Assembly (NCBI GenBank): GCA_951802195.1
Contig: OX637622.1
Location: forward strand, 1,364,001-1,428,000
DNA length: 64,000 nucleotides
Reading direction: 5' to 3'
DNA from: Tausonia pullulans
Taxonomy: Eukaryota; Basidiomycota; Tremellomycetes; Cystofilobasidiales; Mrakiaceae
The notes below the pieces were generated by a model, which worked only from the letters and a program-made list of their open reading frames with translations, ran no database searches and was not told the DNA's origin. Positions 10,961 through 22,269 of the stretch are shown piece after piece. Each line of letters starts with the position of its first letter. Position 1 is the stretch's first letter. Both the position numbers and the translations under genes were made by a program.

Positions 10961-13900
10961 ATGGATCCTCCGGCGCCTCCACCTCTCCCGGCACCCCCGC
11001 CGCTGCCGCCGCCAGTTAGCACCCAGGCTGAGAGCATCAGCAGCAGTAGCGGCAGCGGCGCGACGAAGTCCACCCGGCCTCGGAGAGCGACAACGGCAGG
11101 TTCCTCCCCTGTGGCGACGACGACGAGAACAGGCGTGCATGGCAGTCGCGGACGCGGTGTCAGCCAGGACGGGGATGACCTGCCGTCGACGACGGGGACG
11201 GGGACGATGTTGCCCTCTTCCTCAAGCGGTCTCCCGAAGCGAGAAAGCCGGATCTGGCTCACACTCGCGAGAAACTCGGACGACCGATGCAAGAGGTGAG
11301 TGCGAGTACACGATAAAATAGGAAGAGAGGAGGACGATGAGGACGAGGAGTGGAGAGAAGCAGAGAGCTTGCGTGCGTGCGCGTGTCCAAGTCACGTCCT
11401 GCCGCTTCGGCGTCGCCTGACCTGACCACGACTTGTGCGTCCGGCTGGGCGGCCTTGTGATGCAGAGCGGTAAGCAGTGGGGACAGGGTCCTCAGTCCTT
11501 CGTTTGCTCTCCCCGCCCTCCGTCCCCCGCGCAGGGAAACCAGGGTGAGGCGCCGCGCGGACAAACGCACGCCTGCCTTCCCGCCCTCGCCCTCAGACGA
11601 GGGCCTTCCCGCTTACATGGACTGTTTGGTTGGATCAACCACTGATCGTCCACCACCACTCTTTTTTGTTTGCTATCCTTCCTTCCTCCCATGGCGCCTC
11701 TCGCACGCCCAACCAGCAGGGCGTACGAGCTCGTCATCCGGCAGGCCCCGACTCGAGCACGGCTCTGCTCCTTCAAGGAGGAAGGCTCCTCAAGTGAGTC
11801 CCAGCTCAGCCCCTCCCTTCCCTTCTCCTGCGGCCCCCTCTACTTTCGCGTCGCTCGCGACGACGTCCCTCGCCCGTGGGCTCGTTGAGCGCGGACCTCG
11901 CTCGTACCTTTCGCTTCCTTTTGGCTCTTCCTCCGGCCGCTTCCGCGTTCTTTCTTCTCCCGCGAGCAGCTGTGGCGCCTCCGGCCAAGAGACACAGTTC
12001 CGTACCTACCCGTGCCCCTCGCTGGCGGCAAGAGCTTTACCTTTTGCCTTCGGCGTCGTTCACCCTAGCCCGGAAGAGCGTTCCTGGGCTCGCGTTTGCA
12101 TCCGGGTCATCGCCTTTTGACGGGCCGCCTCTTTCGGCCCCTACTCTATTTCCCTCTGTTTGCTTTCCTTGGGATCCTTCCTCGCTTCTTTGCTCGCGCG
12201 CTCGCGCTTCTGCTGATCGTGCAGCATGGTTTTTTGCTGACACGCTGTGCGTGCTCCTTCCCCTTAGCGGACCGCAGGCCGGTCGACCCTCCACCGATCA
12301 TTCAGATACTCTCAAACGAACCCGGTGACCAGACCGAGTTCCTCGAGGCGACCTCGCTCTTCGTGCGTGCGACCCTCGTCTCGGCTACACCGGGTGTTCA
12401 CCATGATACCTCTGGAGAAGTCGTCGCCATGGCCGACGGCTCTTCCTCCTCCTCGTCGTCACAGCAGTCGGCGAATGAGTTCGTCGACGGCTGGGGCTCT
12501 CAAAGGGGCAAGGAGAATGCGAGATGGCCCGCCCCGGAGGACTACGAGATCGTCAAGACCCCGGCAGGGACAGAGGCCACGTCCGGTGAGGTCGTGATGA
12601 CGCCGGAAAAGCTCAAGGATCTCGATGATACGTGTAGGTGGCCATACATTTCTTCCATCTCACGGTCGCGGCACCTTTAAGCGCGTCCGGTGAGCGCGGG
12701 CTGATCCCTTCCTTTTCCAAACGCCGCACGTCCCTAGTCGGAAGCTTTTGCGTCTTTGCCAATCTGTCTGTACGGCTGCCTGGCATATTTCGTTTTCGGA
12801 TGACCCTCTACGAGATGCTTAGGTCCGTCGACCGACTAGAAATTGGTCACTGGCCAACCCGCGCTGACACTGTCCCAACCTGCGACCAATTTCTTCTCCT
12901 CTTCCCCTTCTTCTCTTTCCCCTCTGGCAGCTCGCATGTCTGCAAGATGGGCAGCGTCGTCACAGAGCCTTTCGAGGTCTTTTCACCGAAAGTGAGGATC
13001 GTTATAGAAGCATACAAGGGACCCCCTCTCTGACACATACCATCACGCATTTCGCAGCGCTTCACCGGAATGGCCCCTTCGACAGACCTCACTCGCCACT
13101 TTGCTGATCAGGGCCTAAAGATCAAGCTCCGTCAGGGTCAGAGAGGTGCCGCTGTCGATAGCGGCCAGCCGAGGCAGAGAACACCGCCAACACCCCCTGT
13201 TCTGAAGCGGCCCAAGACGTGGAGCGGGCCCTACCTGGACGGGATGCTGATCGACCAGCGGGATGCATCAGGTCCGTCATCGTGCCCTAACTCTTCCTGG
13301 TGTGAAAAAGCTCTGAAAGAAATATTTCCCCTCTTCAGGCGCCAGCGACTCCGAACTATCTATTCCAACGACTCCTTCATCAACTCCGGCCGGTCGCCTT
13401 GCCCTTCCGGCAATTCCCTACCCCGAGCTCCATCCTTACGAGTCACATATCCGACCAAACCTCACGTCCCGGACGAGCTCAACTCGGCTCCCACCCATAA
13501 GCAGCCTCGCTGGATTCTCCCTTAGTCCGGCGACCTCGAATCAGCGGATGATTTCGCCTAGCTTGCCCACCTTACCTCCACCCCTCCTGTCGCCCCCACT
13601 TCACGATGGTTTGATCCGTCGAGCGTACTCATACGGTCCCTCGGTGGCAGCATCATCCGCCCCATCCGCCTCCTACCCCGTTCCTCTTGTATCTTCATCT
13701 GCCACGGCTATTTCGACGTCAAGCTATCCTCCCCCGCCACCTCCCCATCCCCATCAACTGCATCCAACCCCGCATTATCTGGATATTCCACCCTATCACT
13801 ATCCACAGCATTCTCCATCCCTGCAGGTGTACCCTCCGCTGTCCGCGGGGGCACAGGGCTACCTACCCCCGTTCAGCTCCATGTACGCCTCTGGTGGAAG

Positions 13901-14651
13901 TCGCAGTATGTCTGTGCCAGCGCCCTTGGATCCATCGAGACCGTGGCTCGACCACCGGCGGTCGTCGTCGGTCCGCGAGACGCCTACAGCCTCGTCGAGC
14001 GGTGGCGAACTACCTGATGGGACCAACGGAGGAGACGGCGGCGGCGGCAGCCAGAATTCTTCTTCCGTAGCCTCCCAAGCCTCCCATCAACCTCGCGGTA
14101 GGACCACATCCTCCCCCTCGTTGCCGACGGCGGAAGCAACAGCAAGCCCATTGCCGTCCGACTCTGAGGTATTACACGAAAGGGCTCCTTGGCCCATGCC
14201 TGATCTCCTGAGCTTCCAAGCTGCGGGCCGTCAAGTGCCTTCCTCCTCCAACTCTGTACCACCTTCATCTTCCACTTCCCCCTCAACCCCTCGCCATCCT
14301 CATCTTCCTCCCTCACCGATCACTTACCCGTCTTACCACGTCTCGGTCGCCCCAGCGCCGTACTATCACCCTCCCGCGCCGCTTCCACCGCCTCAGTCGT
14401 ACTCTTCCCTGCACTACCGACCACCACCGCCGCATCAGCCTCTCTCCCTGCCGCTTCAGCAGCACCAACACGTAGCCTGGCATGCCGAGGCAACCTCACC
14501 GCCCCCTCCTCACCCTCGCCCCCGATTGTGGGAGGAGGGGAAGGGCGTGGTGGACGGAGCGATGGTGGACGGAGCGAAGTGGAAGGGAAACGTGACGTCT
14601 GAGGAGGAGAGAGGGCAGTTGGAGGAGTTTGAATTGCGTAGGACTGGGTGA
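10961..14651 (+). CDS. Velvet-domain transcriptional regulator
   Basis: Velvet proteins are fungal DNA-binding regulators linking development, stress and secondary metabolism. Exons 10961-11295, 11717-11793, 12268-12633, 12738-12822, 12931-12991, 13058-13271 and 13339-14651 give 816 aa. The velvet fold spans about residues 115-335: YELVIRQAPTRARLCSF, DRRPVDPPPIIQI, then LSVRLPGIFRFRM, EPFEVFSPKRFTGM and LTRHFADQGLKIKLRQG. A Ser/Gln-rich insert of about 80 residues splits the domain, as in VelB-type members. Residues 336-816 are Pro/Ser/His-rich and probably disordered. Introns 1 and 2 are 421 and 474 nt. The start is uncertain: ATG 10961 has a good context and adds about 112 Pro/Ser-rich residues, but ATG 11691 is in frame eight codons before the domain. 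I cannot decide between VosA, VelB and VelC type. Confidence 0.85.
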
Positions 14652-15109
14652 CGGAGTGAGAAACTCACACGCTTCGTCGTCTCTCTTTCTATCTTGGGTT
14701 TGATCGTATCTTCCACTCCTTCTTCTTTCACCTTCGTTTCTTCCTCCCTGCCTGCCTGCCTTACTGCCTGCCTTTCCTTACTTGCTTGTTCAGGTCTTGT
14801 TAAATACCATCTTCACATCTTTGCTGGTTTCTTTTCTTGCATCTCTCTCCTTTTCTTCCTCTCGTTCGTTATCCTCTCCCTCTCTCAATGTGCTCTCTTC
14901 TTTCGGAATAGCGTCGAAGATTCAAAACCCCAAAAAAAAAAAACCGAGATCAGAACAAAAAAGATCGATCAACAACCCCCTTTCTTTCACCTCGAAGAAA
15001 GATAATCAACACACACCGCGAACCTCCTCTCTTACTCTCTTTCTCTCTCTCTCTCTCTCTCACTGCCTTTCACACACACACACACACACACACAGAGCAC
15101 TTCTGACGT
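14652..15109. other. Intergenic, convergent 3' regions of the velvet and calnexin genes
   Basis: 458 bases of simple, pyrimidine-rich sequence containing a short A run near 14933-14942 and two adjacent dinucleotide repeats (annotated separately). No gene is seen. Confidence 0.6.
15042..15094 (+). repeat. (TC)10 and (CA)12 microsatellites
   Basis: A TC repeat at 15042-15061 and a CA repeat at 15071-15094 lie 16-68 bases beyond the calnexin stop, so the calnexin transcript probably carries TG and GA repeats in its 3' UTR. Confidence 0.9.
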
Positions 15110-17475
15110 TCAGAGCTCCCGACCCTTGCCCTTCCTCTCCCGGAGGCCAGAGTCGACGTCAGCCTTGTCGGCTCCGGCGATGGTCTCGTCGGTCTCGGGG
15201 GCCGGGACGACGAGCTTCTTCGCGGTCGTCGTCGTGGCCGGGGCCGTCTTCTTGGAGGTGGTGGCGGCGGCGGCGGCGGCGGGGGCAGAGAGGAAGGTGA
15301 GGAGCTGAAGTCGGAAGAAGGAGACGGCGGCCGTGGCCGTCAGCCCGATGAAGGACGCGAGAAGGGACAGGGATCGGAGAAGAGAGCGAGAGAGAGACGT
15401 ACGGCAAAGGCAAGAGTAAGAGGGAGAAGGAGGGCGGCGACGAGTCCACCAGCGACCTCAGGCATCGCCTTGATAGCCTCGACGGGGTTCTCCTTGACGA
15501 GCTCGACGAACAGCGGGACACGCTCCTTGGCGATCTTGAGGTACTCCTCGTAGAACGGCTTGGTCGCCGCGTCCTCATCCTCTTCATCGGCACCGAGCGC
15601 CACCTTCTCCGCCTCGCGCTCGAGCTTGTTCTTAACGTGGAACGTCTCCTCCGCGAGCTTCTTGGCGTCCTCGACCGAGTGACCGACGTAAACGTTGTCG
15701 AAGAGGACGTCCTCCGTCATCGTCCAGATCTCGAAGCCGACGCCGCCGATGGCCGTGAGACCCTTGGCGACGTCCTTGTCCTCGAAGAAGTCCGGGTTGG
15801 GAATCTTGCGAGGCGCCCAGACACCCAGGTAGGCCGGGTTGGTGATCTTGGGGGCCGACCAGATGCCTTTGTAGGCGGGGTTGGGGATAGAGGGCCTGGA
15901 TTCGGGTTGTCAGTGAGCGAGAACGCAAGAGAAGAGGAGCAAGAGAGACAGGAACGCACTGCGACCAGGGTCCGCATCCGGGGGCGTCCTCGCACTTGGG
16001 GTTCGAGACGACAGGCGCAATCCAATCACCGTCCTCCTCGTCGTCCCACTCCTCGGGCTTCTCAGCGTCAGGGTCCGGGATGACATCGGGCTCGTCCTCG
16101 AGCCAACCGTCGGGCATCGTCGCCTCAGTGTCGACGACCGTCCGGGGGGCCGACTCGTCCCAGTCCTCGGGCTTGACGGCCTCCGGGTCGACGATGAACG
16201 CCTCATCGACCCAGTCGGCCGGCTTGAAGTCCGAGGCGTCGTCGATCTCCGCGGGCGGGTTGACGGCGGGCGTGAAGTCCTCAAGGAGGGAGCCCTTCTT
16301 CGCCGACTCGTCGTTGATGAGGATCTCGTACGTGTTGTCGGGGCTGCGCGTGTATTCCGAGTGTCAATTAGACGCTAGATTTCTTCACGAGAACACACCA
16401 CCACTCACTTGACGATGAGCGTGTAAAGAGCGGTCGTCTTGGTGATCATGGGCGAGGGAGTCGCCGAAAGATGCTTCTCCTCGTAGACGCCCGTCTTGGG
16501 GTTAAGGTGGCGGAAGATGAAGTGGACCTTGTTGGTCGAGCCGCACTTGTCGGGACCGAACATGATGGTAAAAGGGGTCTGGGAGCAGGAGATCATGATC
16601 AACAAGTGCGTTCTTCAACTGCCTTCGTTCCAGCCCTCGCACGCACCTTGTCCGAGAACTCGTTGGCACTGAGGTCGCCCTCGCCCTCGCTGAGAAGCTT
16701 GACGTAGGCACCTCCACACTCGAGCCCCTTTTGAAGCTTGGTCTCGTACTGAACGACGAGCGGCTTGCCCTCCTCAATCTTGACGGCCGGCTGGATCTCG
16801 GCTGAGATGGCATGGTGGGCGGCCTTGGACTTGACGACGAGACCCTTGTCGCCCGGGATACCGGGGAACACAGTCGGCTCCTCGACGGACCAGACACCGA
16901 CGTAGGTGAAGGTCTCCCCCGAGGCACCGACGGGGGCGGCCTTGGTCGCGGATGAGGCCACCCACCGCTTCTCCCAGCTGCAAGGGGGGGAACGAGAGAG
17001 AGACACCGACGATGGGAGCGATGGAAAGGCAGAGGGAGAGATGGAGCGAAGAAGAGACCACGAGGAATGGGGAGAAGGTGGATCAAGCGCGGAAGTGCCA
17101 CGTCACCAACGGAATGGGAAAGGAGGGGGGCCGAAACGGAGGGGCAGCGAGAGCACGAGCTGTCAGCGAGGTACAAGCGGAGTGGGCCCATCGGACGGAA
17201 ACGGCAAAGCGACGCACGAGTCGTTGAACTGCTCGAGGAACGGGCCGCTGAGGGTGGTTGGCTGTGGGCAGGAGCGAGCGCGAGCGCCGGCACCCAGGGG
17301 ACGGAGCGGTGGAGAGGAAGCGAGAGATGAGCGAGGGATCTGGGCATGGAAGAGCAGAGAACGGTGGGCCAATGGAGCAAGCGGGACGAACGACAAAAGT
17401 CTGCGGCTCGGTGTCGGCCGAGGCGGACGAGGCAAGGGCGGCAGCGCCGAGGAGAGCGAGCTGGTGCGAACGCAT
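15110..17475 (-). CDS. CNE1: Calnexin, ER membrane lectin chaperone
   Basis: Membrane-bound ER chaperone that retains monoglucosylated glycoproteins for folding. Exons in transcript order are 17475-17392, 17261-17218, 16977-16647, 16578-16409, 16343-15960, 15895-15403 and 15304-15110, giving 566 aa. It has a signal peptide (residues 1-20, Ala-rich), a lectin domain with [20 protein letters not shown] and [14 protein letters not shown], and then the P-domain. The P-domain shows four acidic repeats (KPADW, KPEDW, MPDGW, KPEEW) followed by three [10 protein letters not shown]-type repeats. One transmembrane helix lies near residues 485-510 ([12 protein letters not shown]). The cytosolic tail is short, Thr/Lys-rich and ends KGREL, with no classical KKXX signal. 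The exon-1 donor could sit one codon earlier. The gene is divergent from MRP21 and convergent with the velvet gene. Confidence 0.95.
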
Positions 17476-17852
17476 CTGGACGGGGAGGAGGAGATGGAGA
17501 GGTGATTGATGGGAGGAGGGTGACAGCAAGGGCGATGGAAACCGACGGACGCGTCCGTTCCCGGCTGGAGGCGCTCTTCCGTCGCCTGCCAGCGCATTGC
17601 GCTTGGATCGCCTTTCCCATTCTTCCCACGCTTCGCCCAGCTTCTCTCGGCCGCGTCGTCCCTGCCGTCGGCGCTCGCTCGCGACGACCGCCAACCGTCG
17701 AACCGTCGTTGCTACTGGTCCTCTCGCCTCTCGCCTCGCGTCTCGCGCCCCCGCGCCCTCCCGCCCTCTCGCCCTCTTTCTTCGCTCGACACCGCCTTCT
17801 CTCGCCCTTTTGTCACCGGCGGCCCACATCTCCTCCCCTCCGCCCGCCCGCC
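17476..17852. promoter_or_regulatory. Shared divergent promoter, calnexin / MRP21
   Basis: 377 bases separate the two divergent start codons. The MRP21-proximal part is pyrimidine-rich. I recognise no specific factor site, and no unfolded-protein-response element could be confirmed by eye. Confidence 0.55.
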
Positions 17853-18851
17853 ATGTTCGCCGCCCTCCGTGCCCTCCCGCGCGCCTCAACGTCGTCCCTC
17901 GGTCGCGCTTCACTTTCTACCACGCCCGCCGCGCTTGCCCCGCCGACCTCGCTCTGGGATCTCCTCAACCAGGGCTCCCCGGCATTCACGCCGTCCAATG
18001 CCTCGAGCGCGTTCTACCCGCCTCCGAAGATCACCCCGCTCTCTGGGTCCCAGTACGAGCGTCGGTCGTCGCCCTCCTCCTCGACGGGCTCTTCTTCGGC
18101 CGCCACCACCCCTCTCGCTCCCGGTGAGGCCCAGTTCGACCGGCCCTCGGACCTCTACCCTTCTTCCCTTGCCTTCTACACCCCGGGTCTCAACGCCTCG
18201 CCCTTCCAGCCTCTCCCCTCCGACACCTTGTCCTCCTCTTCTTCCGCGACCTCTGCCGCGTCCGCCGACGCCTACCGCCGATGGGCTCTCAATGCAGAGA
18301 CGTTCGAGCAGACGCGAGCGACCAAGCCTGGTAACCCCTACACAGGTCGGACGATCGTCTTCCGGCCCGGGTCCGTTGGTATGAGCTACAGGAGGTTCGC
18401 GGGTATCGTCGCGAGGAACAAGATCCGACAGGAGCTCATGATGTATGGGCACCGTGTCGCAAGGCACGAGCCCAACACCCAGAAGAGGTACCGCCAATCG
18501 CGCGAGAGGCACATGCGGAGGTTCGCGGTTGCGGTGAGTGCCGTCTTCTTCTGGTGGGCGGTCTGACAGGGAGAAGGAAGGGTCGTGAGGTCCGGTCGGT
18601 CGGCTTCCGTGACGACGACCGTTCTATTTCACCCTTCGGTGCTCCTCTCATGCTCCGCAAGAGCTCAAGAGGCAAGCAACGGAGACTCGCGCCTCTCCTC
18701 CAGTCGTCGTCACTGCTCCTCTCTAGCCTGGGTCTGAAGCTGACAGCTCCCTGCCCCCCCCTCCCCTGTCCTTCTTTGCCGAGCACAGATGCAAAAGAAC
18801 GTTCTCATCGTTCGCCACCTCCTCCGGCGCCAGCAGTCCCCGCTCAAGTAA
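17853..18851 (+). CDS. MRP21: Mitochondrial small ribosomal subunit protein bS21m
   Basis: Fungal mitochondrial homologue of bacterial S21. Exons 17853-18533 and 18789-18851 give 247 aa. The first 30 residues (MFAALRALPRASTSSLGRAS) are basic, Ser-rich and free of acidic residues, as in a mitochondrial presequence. A low-complexity Ser/Pro linker follows. The conserved S21 region is the C-terminal 75 residues: GMSYRRFAGIVARNKIRQEL, a basic RQSRERHMRRFA stretch, then QKNVLIVRHLLRR from the second exon. Without splicing the protein would lose that last helix, so the 255-nt intron is well supported. Family members outside fungi lack the long N-terminal linker. It is convergent with the GT32 gene. 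Confidence 0.85.
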
Positions 18852-19234
18852 AGACGGGCTGGATTTGGGAGGTATCAGACAAGTTGGAACGACGGCGGGC
18901 GGGGACGAGTTGCTTGGGTTTCTGTCGCCCTCTCAATCGTCCTGCTCTCAAAACCGGGCCGGTGAGAGCATGGGAGTTTGGTTTGCTTTTACATATCCCA
19001 TGCGGTCTCATCATGCTTGTGTCCGACCTTGAAAGAGAGGCCATTGGCACGCGTCGCTCAGCCCGTTCGTTCATTCGGTGGGCGGCGAAACCGCGCAGAT
19101 CATTCAAATTGGACTTCTTTGCTGCTTCCCACACCCTCTTCGATGGCTGGCGCGCAGCCTGCTTTTGTGTCATTGGCACTTCCTCGAAAAGCTTTCCCTC
19201 CTTCTCCTTCTCCTCCTCCTCCTTTGATCCGTCA
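18852..19234. other. Intergenic, convergent 3' regions of MRP21 and GT32
   Basis: 383 bases between two convergent stop codons. Open frames here overlap both 3' ends but look non-coding. No RNA gene is seen. Confidence 0.5.
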
Positions 19235-21026
19235 TCATGCCGCCGCGGCCTTCGCCTCGCGGTCTTTCGTGGCTCTCCAGATCTTGTACGCCTCGTCGTC
19301 ATCCTTCGTGACGTATCTGTCACCCCTCAAAGCACGATCAGCTGCCTCACTCTCTCTCTCTCTCTCTCTCTCTCTGTATCTCTCTCTGCCCACGTAGAGC
19401 AGAGCTGGAAGGGGGACGCACCGCTTGACGAGCCTTCCAAAGCTTGACTCGCTCTTCCGGACCGACGCTGGCGTAAGCGCATCGAGGTACTTCGCAGCGA
19501 GTGACTCCCAGGCGTGGTACGTGAACTGGCCCGAGGCGAGGAAGTCGTGCTCGTTGTCCTCGTGGACCTGGAAGCCAGGCGACGAGGAGCCGAGTCTCGG
19601 TCAGCGCGGGGGAAAGAAAGGGGGAGGAAAGGGCCAACGGGGGCCAGCAACGGACGACGCACGTAGCGGATCCGACTCTCCTCGCCACTCCCCTCCCAAA
19701 GCGGCCAAAAGAACGCCCTCTCCCCCAGAACGGTCACCTCCCCCTTTGCCTCGGGCCGCCGAGCGATCTCCCAAGGCTTCCTGACGCTGAATTCCGCCCA
19801 GCTCGCTTCGTCGAAACGCTCGTATTCCATCAGCCAGCGATCGAGGAAGCGGGCTCCGGGGCGAGAGAGGATGACGGCGTTGCAGAGGCCCTCCGGGTCC
19901 AGGGGGGGTCGCTTGGAGTTTGGTGAGGCTTCGTGCGCTAGGACGGTGTGGAAGGGTAGGAGAGGGGTCATGGGGCGGACGACTGGAGGGATTGAAGGGA
20001 GGGGAGGGGAGATCAGCTTGGAGGATGAGAGATGAGGGGGAATAATGTTAGATGCGGACCATATACGTCTGGAAGAAGAGGGGTCGATGTCAGATGGAGG
20101 CAAGATTCAGGCGAAGAGGTTAGAACGACGAACCAATATCAAGGTAGATTCCACCCGTCGCGCGCAGCGCTTGAAGCCGAATGACCTGTGTAAACATGCA
20201 CATCCCCGCCCCCCGCCCCGTATGACACAGCCACCTTCCTCTCGTCAGCTAGATATCCTCTCTCTCTAAACATGCGAGGGAGGGATCTGACGCACGTCTG
20301 ACTTGTGTGCAAAGTGTGTGAGCTTGCGACCAAAGATCTCCTCGGGCGCAGGCGTCTTGAGAAGCGTGAGCGACGGCTTGAGGAGCTCCCAGAAGGGCCC
20401 TCGGGGTTCGTGCTTGTAGTGGCTTTTTCGCTAATATCAGCAGGGAGGCCAGCTATCGTGAGGGCATGGACAACTCCGACTCACAAATGGATCGCGTCCG
20501 GCTGAAGGTTGACGAGCGCGCTCCGAATCGCGAGGTACGCGTAGTAAGGGAGCAGCTCGCCGGCCTGGTTGGCAGGCGTCCCTGGCGTTGGGTCCTTGTA
20601 CCCGTAGACGTAGTGGACAATGCTTGGAATCGCCGAGACGGAGTCGGGGGGTGTGGGCGGATAAGCCGGGTTCGGTGTCAAGGGCTGGAGCGGCCAGTAG
20701 CGCTCCGGGGGAACGTAGAACGGCGGCAAAGACGGGGCTGCTTCCAAAGTCAGGCAGAAGTGAGTACAGTGATGGAAAGAGAAAAGGGCGGGACAGACTG
20801 GTAGCCCAGGAGCGTGCCCAGGAGAGGACGTGAGAGAGGAGGACACCGAGCGCGACAAGAGCAAGTGGCCGAACGTAGGAATGACGCGTCGACGATGAGC
20901 CGCCAGTCTTTGAGAAGGAAGCCTTTGTCAATACAATTTACTCCGAGGCTTCCAGTCAGCCTAGCCAGTCGTCTGGGGGTAGGCGAGAAGCTACAACGAG
21001 TGAGCGGACAGCAGCGCACGCACCAT
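19235..21026 (-). CDS. GT32-family DXD glycosyltransferase, type II membrane protein
   Basis: Probable Golgi sugar transferase of the Och1/capsule-associated GT32 kind. Exons in transcript order are 21026-21024, 20922-20799, 20737-20485, 20422-20296, 20185-20134, 20068-20060, 19982-19663, 19567-19422 and 19316-19235, giving 371 aa. A signal anchor spans about residues 17-34 (LALVALGVLLSHVLSW). The catalytic region contains IPSIVHYVYGYKD, HYKHEPRGPFWELL, then the DXD box GGIYLDID (Asp185 and Asp187) running into VYVVRP. C-terminal blocks include CNAVILSRPGARFLDRWL and FLASGQFTYHAWES. Two features are unusual: the first coding exon is just the ATG, and a 9-nt exon directly follows the DXD box. 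The donor sugar and acceptor cannot be told from sequence. It is divergent from ISA2. Confidence 0.82.
19350..19375 (+). repeat. (CT)13 microsatellite in the last GT32 intron
   Basis: A perfect CT repeat sits in the last intron of the GT32 gene; it reads as AG repeats in the transcript, close upstream of the acceptor. Confidence 0.9.
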
Positions 21027-21331
21027 CCTGCGCCAGAGAGGGAGGCCGCCGCCGTTGCCCGCTGTGGAAACCTGAAATTCGTGCCGAGCGAATGCCCGCT
21101 GGGGCGGTGGAGAAGGGGAGGGCGATGTTCGGAGCATGAGTTAGCCTAAGGTCGTGAGATGGTCGATTGGGGGATCATGACGGCGAGAGAGACCTCGGTC
21201 GGGCGACAACCGACGGGGGTCCGTGGCCGGCTGGAGCGCGGTCTCACGCGGTCGCTCTCTCCTCTCCGCTCACCCTTAGCCACATCGATTCCACCTCCAC
21301 TGTTCCCTCCAAAGACCTCTGTACCACCTCG
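21027..21331. promoter_or_regulatory. Shared divergent promoter, GT32 / ISA2
   Basis: 305 bases between divergent coding starts. An ATTGG box (inverted CCAAT) lies at 21166-21170, oriented toward either gene, and a C/T-rich stretch precedes ISA2. The CCAAT factor link is inference. Confidence 0.5.
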
Positions 21332-22269
21332 ATGTCGCGACCTCTCCTCCGCACTTTCGTCCGCCCGGCCGTCCGGCGTCTCCTCGCCACATCCCACCCG
21401 GCTCCTCCTCCACCGGCCACCGTCCGACTGCTCTCAACCTCTCTCTCCAGTTGCTCTCTCATCCCCCAGCGGTCTTACTCAACAGCAGCGGAGTCTGTGG
21501 CTTCTCCATCTTCGTCCTCTGCTTCTCCGATCCCTCCCTCGACGTGGGCCACGTCGGAGTCTATCCGGGTCGTCCCGCCTTCGCTGGAAGCCATTCGGGA
21601 GCTCGAGGAGGAGGGTATCGACGTCCCGCTTATCCCAGAGAATCAGGCGACGTTAAACGTTACGCCGTCAGCTTGGAAGGTGCGTTTCAGCCTCTTGTCT
21701 CTTGGCCACTGGCCTGATCGGGGCGATTGAGTAGTGGCCGGCGTCGGAGTTCGCTCGCGCTTCTCCGTGTGCCGCGCGAGCCTGACTCACGTCTCATGCT
21801 CATTCGCCACACGTTCCCTCGTTCGCGACGGCCATCACAGCAACTTGCCCAGATCGCCAAGAGGGAGAAGGACCCGGATCTCCGGTTCCGTGTTGCCGTC
21901 GAGTCGGGAGGGTGCCACGGATACCAGTACAAGATGGACTTGACGTCCGAGCCGGAGGGCGATGACTAGTGGGTATCCTCTCATTACCCTTTCATATATC
22001 GAGACGCAGAAGCTAGCTGTACACACACCAATACCCTGAATACTGACTCACTGTTACTCTTTCTTCGCAGCACCTTCCATCCGCCGCCCTCGCTCGACCC
22101 AGCGCCAACGCCTATTATCATCGACGCGACCTCGCTCGGCCTTCTTAAAGGCAGCACGCTTGATTTTGCCCGCGAGCTCATTGGATCGAGCTTTAGGATT
22201 GCCGAGAACCCCCAGGCCAAGGGGAGTGGCTGCGGATGTGGTGTCAGCTGGGAGGCCAAGGAGGACTGA
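21332..22269 (+). CDS. ISA2: Mitochondrial iron-sulfur assembly protein ISA2 (A-type carrier)
   Basis: A-type scaffold that works with ISA1 and IBA57 to mature mitochondrial [4Fe-4S] enzymes. Exons 21332-21679, 21841-21968 and 22071-22269 give 224 aa. The first 45 residues (MSRPLLRTFVRPAVRRLLA) form an Arg/Ser-rich presequence. The HesB/IscA fold shows all three metal ligands: Cys141 in SGGCHGYQY and Cys213 and Cys215 in GSGCGCGVSW. The helix SFRIAENPQAKG is typical of ISA2 rather than ISA1. Both splice junctions keep phase across the ligand region. The ADE8 gene follows in the same orientation 436 bases on, with no evidence of joint function. Confidence 0.92.

Noticed and set aside
11545-12120. 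191-aa open frame within velvet intron 2
   Set aside because: Splicing from 11793 to 12268 joins two halves of the velvet motif exactly, so this interval is intron.
16502-17629. 375-aa minus-strand open frame over the calnexin 5' half
   Set aside because: It is a shadow of calnexin in another frame; the calnexin exons there have unmistakable family motifs.
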